DNA of 28,514 nucleotides from the NCBI GenBank assembly GCA_026770585.1, contig MU646334.1, forward strand, positions 230,347 to 258,860, given 5' to 3'. Positions 24,201-28,514 of this stretch are shown here, one piece after another. The position numbers and the translations under genes were made by a program. The notes below the pieces were generated by a model. The model saw only the letters and a program-made list of their open reading frames with translations, was not told where the DNA came from and did no database searches. The stretch comes from Baffinella frigidus (Eukaryota > Cryptophyceae > Cryptomonadales > Baffinellaceae). Each line of letters begins with the position of its first letter. The first letter of the stretch is position 1.

Positions 24201-26633
24201 CCACGAGATAAAATGCTAGGGGGTAGGTGTGACTAACCTGGCGCGTATGCTTCGTGGAGCGCACACGCCCCGCTTTCGTCACGCGTGGACGCCTTTGTTT
24301 GCGGCTTTTGTCGTGGACCGGTGCTGATGCGTTTGTGCGCGTCTTTGCTGGTGGGCGTGGTGACGTCTTTGTTCGCAGCTTTTCTGAATTGCTGACGCCT
24401 TTGTGCGCGGCTTTGTTCTGACGGCTTTGTTCGCGGCTTTGACAGGTGTGCGCAGCACCCCGACGAGGGCTCCTCAGCGCTCCAGAACGCGATCCTGCTC
24501 GACATGACCCCGGATGCTTTCTTCCGCCACACCCTCCGCAAGGTCCTTAATTTAGTGTTTAATCATGGAAAGCTGGATATTACGGCTAGGTTTTGAGGGA
24601 ATTGGTTGGGAAATAGTGGGGTTTCCGTGGGGGGTCTAGCGGTGATGTCCAGTGCCCGACGAGGGCTCGTCGGCGCTCCAGAACGCGATCCTCCTCGACA
24701 TGACCCCCGACGCCTTCTTCCGCCACACCCTCCGCAAGGTCCCGCACTGTTGACGTAGCCAAGGAGCTCCCATGAGCGCTCTCACACCCCTCCACCAATC
24801 AAATCGAATGCTCGAAAACTGGGCCGAATTACGGCTAGATCTTGTGGGAATTGGTTAGAAAATACTGGGTTTCCCGGGGGGGGTCTAGCCGTAATGTCCA
24901 GTCGCCGACAAGCCTTTGGCGCGACAGAACGCGATCCTGCTCGACATGACCCCGGATGCCTTCTTCCGCCACACCCTCTGCAAGGTCCCACAACTTCATC
25001 ATTTATGTACGTAGCTGGGAGGAGATGCCAGCTTCTTGAATATAATGCGCGAAAACTGGATATAATTGCGGGGGCATGCGGTCTGAAACGCTCTGTGCTC
25101 GACACTAATCCTTAAACGGTAAACCCCAAACCCTCAAAAGGTGAGGAGCTACCAGTTGGAGCCTGCGCTGATGCAGCTGCCCTTCAACTCCAGTCACCTA
25201 GTCCAGAATTTCGGGGGGGGCGTGCGATACACAACGCTCTGAAACTCTAATCCCGAAACACTCAACCCCAAGCCCCAAACGCTCAAAAGGTGCGGAGCAA
25301 CCAGCTGGAGCCGGCGCTGATGCAGCTGCCCTTCGACTACGTCACCGCCCTCCTCACCCGCCTTGAGTCCGCCGGTAAAGGTGAGCGAGTTTCCATAGTA
25401 ACAACGCCACCGTGTATCCCCCACCACTTCGCAGCCACCGGGGGCTTCACGGATCCAGTCCATCTAAACTATTTGTACTAGAATCTCATCCATTTCTGTG
25501 GAATTCCCGACGTTCCTCTCATATCCGTGGGGAACGGATCTGGGTTCCTGCTAAGTGGCAAGGCAAAGGTGCGAGATTATGCATCCCAACAAAGCTATTC
25601 CCCGCCTCGCCTCCGAGTCCGTCGGCAAAGGTGAGATCAGAGAGAGGCCGTTGCTCATCCCGACAAAGCCAGCAATACATCCCCACCACCAAGGAGGTTG
25701 CGGCTACGTTTCCCCACACTCGACGCGTCGATGCAACCCCTAACCCCTACCCTCCAACGCTCAGGCGGCGCGGACGCGGAGCTGATGGCGCGCGCGGCGC
25801 TGGTCGTGGTGCGGCTGCACCACTCGCGGCTCTCGACGACGGCCTCCGTTCCTAACCCCTAACCCCTAACCCCTACACTCGCAGGGGGGGCGGATGCAGA
25901 TCTGATAGCGCGCCCTTCGCTAGTCGCCGTGTGTTCGTGGTGCTCAAACTTGGTGTCAAACCCTCTGTTAGAGGGCGTGTCGGGAATTGGCCACGTTCCC
26001 CACGCGTGATCCCACACCTCCAACGCGCGGCTCAGGCGGCTAACCCCCTACACTCTCAGGGGGCGCCGACGCCGAGCTGATGGCGCGCGCGGCGCTCGTG
26101 GTGGTGCGGCTGCACCACTCGCGGCTCTCGACGACCGCCTCGGCGCTCCCGCTGCTCCGCTCGCTGCGCGCGTCGACCAAGCGCGCCCTCCAGGTTCGAT
26201 TTGCCAAAGCCCCTCGAGGTACGCACTAGAGATTGGAAGAGCGACGATCAGCCACCCTACGCTAGAGAGACGATCTTCCACAGAAAGTCACCAGGTGCGC
26301 ACTAGTAGAGATTGGAAGAGAGACGATCAACCACAGGAATACCAGACCCCAAACCCCAAATCCTCAACCCTAAACTGAAAACCCTAAACCCTAAACCCTA
26401 AACCCTAAACCCTAAACCCTAAACCCTAAACCCTAAACCCTAAACCCTAAACCCTAAACCCTAAACCCTAAACCACAAACCCCAAACCCTAAACCCCAAA
26501 CCCCAAACCCTAAACTCTAAACTCTGAACCCTCGCAGGAGCGGTGCGACCAGGCGGGGTACAACCTCGCGGCCCTCCGCGCCATCCGGCGACGCCTCAAC
26601 GACGACGAGCTCACCATCCCTTCTGTCCCTTGA
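13436..26633 (+). CDS. UTP12: UTP12/WDR3 (DIP2-like) WD40 protein of the small-subunit processome, 24 exons
   Basis: Exons: 13436-13535, 13732-13787, 13935-14042, 14350-14416, 14811-15010, 15282-15387, 15541-15609, 16002-16269, 16389-16748, 17149-17209, 17576-17707, 18667-18779, 19769-19817, 20352-20433, 20720-20814, 21632-21708, 21941-21995, 22449-22511, 23150-23261, 24043-24136, 24446-24542, 25290-25380, 26060-26193, 26538-26633. They total 2685 nt (894 aa plus TGA); human WDR3 is 943 aa. All junction phases agree. The start MVKAYQRY matches the plant start. Residues 1 to about 690 carry two runs of WD40 repeats, including [26 protein letters not shown] and VSGSHDRS. Residues about 296-313 are a basic stretch ([13 protein letters not shown]). 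Residues about 725-894 are the Utp12/Dip2 C-terminal domain. In the known family this protein acts in the nucleolus, in the UTP-B module with PWP2, UTP13, UTP18, UTP21 and UTP6, for 18S pre-rRNA processing. Intron 10 uses a GC donor. The usual lysine-rich C-terminal tail is missing. Confidence 0.95.
14160..14340. repeat. UTP12 intron 3: AAACCTAAACC-type hexamer repeat
   Basis: Units of six (AAACCT, AACCTA, AAACTT) rather than seven, so it is a diverged C-rich relative of the telomere unit. It is followed at once by the acceptor ACCAG of exon 4. Confidence 0.8.
14424..14810. repeat. UTP12 intron 4: mixed simple repeats
   Basis: In order: ACCATGA heptamers (14470-14520), AACA/AAAAAC units (14588-14668), AACACCA and CCCAAA units (14668-14730), CTCACCC (14763-14792), then CCCCAAACCCCAAACCCCCAG at the acceptor of exon 5. 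Each block is a 6-7-bp C-rich repeat, so the intron looks like successive independent expansions. Confidence 0.85.
15011..15281. repeat. UTP12 intron 5: CCCTAAA-like repeat
   Basis: AACCCTGAACCCGAAACCC, then AAACACTAAACACT and CCCTAAACCCTAAACCC. Repeat fills the intron from just after the donor to shortly before the acceptor. Confidence 0.9.
15388..15540. repeat. UTP12 intron 6: CCCGAAA/CCCTGAA repeat
   Basis: This 153-bp intron is almost entirely CCCCAAA and CCCGAAA heptamers, ending ACCTTAG at the exon 7 acceptor. Confidence 0.9.
15648..15885. repeat. UTP12 intron 7: CT-rich microsatellite
   Basis: Long CTCTCT and CTCG runs on the sense strand. Unlike its neighbours this intron is pyrimidine-rich rather than telomere-like. 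The remaining part (15886-16001) holds no recognisable feature. Confidence 0.85.
16749..17148. other. UTP12 intron 9, mixed content
   Basis: The first half is unique sequence plus a short G-rich telomere-like piece (16865-16920), against the usual orientation. The last 110 bp (17038-17130) are CCCTAAA/CCCCAAA. No gene is seen. Confidence 0.7.
18015..18420 (+). pseudogene. Three partial copies of UTP12 exon 12 in intron 11
   Basis: Copies with the acceptor CAG|GTGAAGTT start at 18015, 18146 and 18343. The second reads [13 protein letters not shown] then TGA. The third reads [16 protein letters not shown], then unrelated codons to a TAG at 18421. The first diverges after VKFW. Flanking intron sequence is duplicated too: GTACGAAATGGCTCCAATGC at 18073 and 18592. 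Only 18667-18779 is complete. Confidence 0.85.
19106..19144 (+). pseudogene. 3' copy of UTP12 exon 12 with donor, in intron 12
   Basis: GGTCACCATGGAGGATGACG through TTCAG repeats the last 39 nt of exon 12, and the following intron start (GCACGACTGTCAGCA) is copied too. It has no acceptor next to it. It is preceded by a GGTCCATTT-family dispersed repeat (18985-19105). Confidence 0.85.
19263..19389. mobile_element. 117-bp MITE with 31-bp inverted termini and GATTT target duplication
   Basis: The left terminus 19268-19298 starts CTAGCTCTGCCTGAGTAAAA; the right terminus 19354-19384 is its reverse complement with two mismatches. GATTT flanks both sides (19263-19267 and 19385-19389). There is no internal coding capacity, so movement would need a transposase from elsewhere. 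It lies in UTP12 intron 12. Pieces of its terminus (TAGCTCTGCCT) also occur at 10310 and 11345. Confidence 0.9.
19390..19768. other. UTP12 intron 12, distal part
   Basis: 19390-19712 is unique sequence without recognisable genes. 19713-19766 is CCCTAAA repeat leading into the acceptor AAAACAG of exon 13. Confidence 0.7.
19818..20351. other. UTP12 intron 13, no feature seen
   Basis: Mostly unique sequence with short TTTCTTGATCAC repeats near 20094-20130. It contains no telomere-like repeat, and no coding similarity is seen. Confidence 0.6.
20886..21262. repeat. UTP12 intron 15: GATA and CATA microsatellites
   Basis: (GATA)n at 20886-20962 and 21204-21258, (CATA)n at 21085-21195. They give long artefactual reading frames of the YLSI and YVCM type on the minus strand. 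CCCTAAA repeat follows at 21490-21615. Confidence 0.95.
20969..21018 (+). pseudogene. Partial copy of UTP12 exon 15
   Basis: It reads [16 protein letters not shown] in frame, with the invariant-looking cysteine of GDCHKS changed to tryptophan. The copied donor has become GC (CAG|GCCGGCC instead of CAG|GTCGGCC). The following intron text is copied as well. It is embedded between GATA microsatellites. Confidence 0.85.
21490..21615. repeat. CCCTAAA tract in UTP12 intron 15
   Basis: Near-perfect CCCTAAA heptamers, C-rich on the sense strand, ending 16 bp before the acceptor of exon 16. Confidence 0.95.
21710..22440. repeat. Telomere-like repeats of UTP12 introns 16 and 17
   Basis: Intron 16 (21709-21940) consists of CCCGAAA, CCCTAGA, CACCAAA and CCCCAAT units. 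Intron 17 (21996-22448) has CCCGAAA units (22021-22135), a unique stretch, then ACCATAA heptamers (22303-22395) and CCCTAAA next to the acceptor. Exon 17 (21941-21995) sits between them. Confidence 0.9.
22512..23149. repeat. UTP12 intron 18: copied donor region and CACCCCT repeats
   Basis: The exon 18 end CCGCTCGGTAC recurs at about 22560 and 22721, each time with CGCCTCGCGCAC following. The second half (22895-23145) is AAACACC, then CCCTCAC/CCATCAC heptamers up to the exon 19 acceptor. Confidence 0.8.
23403..23832 (+). pseudogene. Four extra tandem copies of the exon 19 3' end with its donor
   Basis: After the true donor at 23262, the sequence coding [16 protein letters not shown] is repeated with donors at 23485, 23608, 23727 and 23833. 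The spacings are 223, 123, 119 and 106 bp. CCCTAAA-like DNA lies between copies. The first echo keeps [19 protein letters not shown]; the later ones are shorter (ELD(L/V)LLE...). None has a clean acceptor in the right phase. Confidence 0.85.
23850..24040. repeat. CCCGAAA/CCAAAAA/CCCCAAA repeat in UTP12 intron 19
   Basis: Heptamer and hexamer C-rich repeats that lead directly into the exon 20 acceptor TAACCCAG. Confidence 0.9.
24655..24984 (+). pseudogene. Two partial copies of UTP12 exon 21 in intron 21
   Basis: 24655-24738 repeats most of exon 21 ([28 protein letters not shown]) with its GTCC donor. 24925-24984 repeats the latter half with one arginine codon changed to cysteine. Flanking intron text (GGGAATTGGTTGG..., GGGGTCTAGC) is also copied. 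The only nearby AG before the first copy gives the wrong phase. Confidence 0.85.
25141..25200 (+). pseudogene. 5' copy of UTP12 exon 22
   Basis: It reads [16 protein letters not shown] behind an identical CTCAAAAG acceptor, then loses similarity. It precedes the true exon at 25290. Confidence 0.85.
25603..25940 (+). pseudogene. Copies of exon 22 3' end and exon 23 in UTP12 intron 22
   Basis: 25603-25630 repeats [13 protein letters not shown] (exon 22 end plus donor). 25765-25848 repeats the first 84 nt of exon 23 ([27 protein letters not shown]) behind CTCAG but has no donor. 25885-25940 is a worse copy behind CGCAG. The true exon 23 follows at 26060. Confidence 0.85.
26340..26530. repeat. 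CCCTAAA tract in UTP12 intron 23
   Basis: Over 12 near-perfect CCCTAAA units (26380-26470), then CCCCAAA and CTCTAAA variants, up to the acceptor CTCGCAG of the last exon. Confidence 0.95.
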
Positions 26634-26780
26634 GGAATGGCAAGGGATGGAACTCCAAGGAATTCCAAGGGATGGAATTCCAAGGGATGACGAGCTCACT
26701 GTCCCTTGAGAATTGAACCTCAGGGGATGGAGGGGGCTGGTGATTTCGCAAGAGTCTGACGGGGTTTGACGACTAGAGCC
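26634..26780. repeat. UTP12 3' flank with AAGGGATGGAATTCC repeats
   Basis: Three to four units of about 20 bp (CAAGGGATGGAATTC). The stretch GACGAGCTCACCATCCCTTC from the exon end recurs as GACGAGCTCACTGTCCCTTG at 26688. No clear polyadenylation signal (such as TGTAA) is seen here. Confidence 0.7.
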
Positions 26781-26792
26781 AGTTTGATAGTC

Positions 26793-26914
26793 TACAGGGG
26801 TACCTCGCTCATAAGAAACCGCCCCCCCCTAGGACCCTACAGTAGGCCTATGCCTAGGGCCCTATGGTGGTCCTGGGGGGGGGGGCAGTTTCTTATCAGC
26901 GAGGTTCCCCTGTA
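26793..26914. mobile_element. MITE-like inverted-repeat element, copy 1
   Basis: About 27-bp termini TACAGGGGTACCTCGCTCAT... and the matching reverse complement with a few changes. The core is CCTAGGACCCTACAGTAGGC. It carries a fortuitous reading frame RGTSLIRN...PYSRPMPRALWW...FLISEVPLY. Its sister copy is at 27142-27262. Confidence 0.85.
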
Positions 26915-27141
26915 CTACATGTACTACGCATGTGGTTTTAGTAGATATTATGTGGAGCTGTCGCGGGAGTCTGGCGGGCGAGAGTGCCGAGCTTGGGGTG
27001 TTTGCTAGAATGAATCAAGATGGGTCGAAGGGGAAACACGCGTGTGTTCGGCGCTCGCATGCTGAGAGAGACCTTTATTACTACCCACACGCCCGCCATG
27101 TATGCACCCCCCCCTCCGAGGCTGTGTCTGAGCAATACATG
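26915..27141. other. Spacer between the two MITE copies, no gene seen
   Basis: Unique sequence with short open frames on both strands and no recognisable protein or RNA feature. Confidence 0.5.
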
Positions 27142-27262
27142 TAGGGGCACCTCGCTCATAAGAAACCGCCTCCTCCTAGGACCCTACAGTAGGCCAATGC
27201 CTAGGGTCCGATGGTGGCCCTAGTTGGGGGGGGCGCTTTCTCATGAGCGAGGTACCCCTTTA
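27142..27262. mobile_element. MITE-like inverted-repeat element, copy 2
   Basis: Same termini (TAGGGGCACCTCGCTCAT, ending GAGCGAGGTACCCCTTTA) and same core CCTAGGACCCTACAGTAGGC as copy 1 about 230 bp away in the same orientation. Neither copy encodes a transposase. Confidence 0.85.
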
Positions 27263-27733
27263 GAGACAGAACAGAGTTAGCATGCAACAGTCGGGACGCG
27301 GCGTCGCACAGGGTGCTGTGGGTCTAGAGTTCTGATCAAGCGTTCGCTGCAGTTGGGAACATGAAAGCTCCTGCCGAAAGGAAGCATGGCTTTTCTGCAG
27401 ATAAGTTCCAGTGTCCGCCTACATGAATGTTGGGAGCTCGAAGAACCTAAAGGACCTGAAGGACGAAAGCTCCTGGCCTGGTGTCCTCTCATTCCTGAGG
27501 TTTCTTCCTGGTGCCGGGCCTCCCGGTGCCAGCATCCGCTTATGCAGATCCACGGCAAACCGACCTTCGCTACCAGATGTGAACCCGCTTGGGAGGAGAG
27601 AGGCCGCGCCGGCCAAGGCCCACACACAAGCGAGAGAGAACTTACCTTCATTAGTCAACCACCGAGGCTCGTCACCTGTCCGACCGAGGCTCACACGGCA
27701 GCACCGACCCGACCAGGAGAAAGCTATTGTATG
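27263..27733. other. Unassigned region, no recognised gene
   Basis: Several overlapping open frames of 90-129 codons exist on both strands (for example plus 27386-27775, minus 27277-27651), but none shows a familiar domain or splice pattern. Open frames on all sides at moderate GC are expected by chance. It could be an exon-bearing part of a neighbouring gene. Confidence 0.4.
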
Positions 27734-27838
27734 ATACCCCTTAAGTGGCGAGTAGGCGCATACGCCCTACCGTAGGGCCCAAGGACCTGCCTAGGACCTC
27801 TTGGAGGTCAAATTTGACCTCCTCGCCACTTGAGGGAT
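27734..27838. mobile_element. Inverted-repeat element with CTACCGTAG core
   Basis: Ends are ATACCCCTTAAGTGGCGAG and CTCGCCACTTGAGGGAT. Inside are CCCTACCGTAGGGCC and the perfect 18-bp palindrome GAGGTCAAATTTGACCTC (27804-27821). The same CTACCGTAG/CTACGGTAG core occurs in the elements at 8616 and 18808 and at 18230-18265, so they may form one family. Confidence 0.7.
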
Positions 27839-28104
27839 AAACGTCTGACGCCTCCTGCGCCTACTTGAAAAGTGAGGCGAGAAGGAAGAGGGGTGCCGTC
27901 CTTGGTGGTGCCGGAAAAAGAGAAGACCGTCCATGCAATCGCTTGACGGATCACTAGGGGGGTCGTGTGCGCGGTGCCGTAGTTAATGCACAAAAATTCA
28001 AATGGATTTTGCCTTTCTTGAAAAGGGCTTGGAGCCATTTGAATTTGGGTGGACAACCTGGCATTTTTTAACGAAGACAGATTTCAAGTTGACAATTTGG
28101 GCTA

Positions 28105-28421
28105 GTGCTGCGAAACCCTTAACTCCAAACCTTCATCCCTGAAACCAAGATCCTAAAACCTAAACACTAAACCCTAAACTCTTAAATCTAAACAATCAAC
28201 CCTAAAACAAAAAACCTAAACCCTGAAAACCGAAAACTAAACACTAAACACTCACTCAAAACTAAGCCCTCAAACCTAAAACCAAAACCCTGAACCTTCA
28301 AGCCTGGACCCTACATCCTGAACCCTGAAAACTCAAACCTAAACCATAAACCCGAAACTATAAACCCTGAACCCTTAACCATGAACCATAACCGCTCAAC
28401 CCTAAACCTGAAAACTTACCC

Positions 28422-28509
<88 letters not shown>

Positions 28510-28514
28510 ACCCT
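28105..28514. repeat. Telomere-like repeat, C-rich on plus strand
   Basis: Degenerate CCTAAAC/CCCTGAAA units to about 28415, then thirteen near-perfect CCCTCAA heptamers to the window edge. No gene is seen. The stretch 27839-28104 holds only an imperfect hairpin (ATTCAAATGG/CCATTTGAAT, 27996-28044). Confidence 0.9.

Noticed and set aside
27277-27775. Overlapping open frames of 90-129 codons on both strands
   Set aside because: Frames are open on several strands at once with no domain, codon pattern or splice logic, so no gene is called.

Overview
The window is nuclear DNA of a eukaryote, most probably a green alga. Every recognisable protein is split into many short exons by GT-AG (occasionally GC-AG) introns. 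The best-resolved protein, UTP12/WDR3, looks most like plant versions (residues VKFWEY, ASGYGVC, QHCMQ). Much of the non-coding DNA is degenerate plant-type telomere repeat (TTTAGGG/CCCTAAA, with TTGAGGG, TTCAGGG and GTAGGG variants). The repeat-rich style brings prasinophyte genomes such as Cymbomonas to mind, but that is only a guess. One assembly gap (N) lies at 10555-10606.

Layout. (1) About 0.2-9.9 kb, minus strand: scattered exons of an unrecognised multi-pass membrane protein, running towards low coordinates and ending in a stop near 493. Many of these exons have extra partial copies nearby. (2) 9.9-11.1 kb: intergenic DNA, mostly CCCTAAA repeats around the gap. (3) 11301-13171, minus strand: a four-exon gene for a secreted protein with a laminin-G-like (LamG/concanavalin jelly-roll) domain. 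(4) 13172-13435: a 264-bp divergent intergenic region. (5) 13436-26633, plus strand: a 24-exon gene for UTP12/WDR3, a WD40 component of the small-subunit processome. The exons add up to 2685 nt (894 codons plus stop), with compatible phases at every junction. (6) 26.6-28.5 kb: inverted-repeat elements (MITE-like), unassigned DNA and telomere-like repeat.

Two patterns unify the window. First, introns are largely filled with telomere-like repeat, and the C-rich (CCCTAAA) strand is nearly always the sense strand, whichever strand the gene is on. In the LamG gene one such intron is bounded by a 7-bp direct repeat, while a neighbouring copy of the same exon pair has no intron there. This looks like intron birth by insertion of telomere-like DNA. 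Second, many exons of all three genes have partial extra copies ('exon echoes') in the adjoining introns or intergenic DNA, often with the splice site included. Only one copy of each gives a full reading frame in UTP12.

The gene models come from reading conserved protein segments and splice sites by eye. There is no transcript evidence. The UTP12 and LamG models are well supported; the membrane-protein gene is fragmentary.
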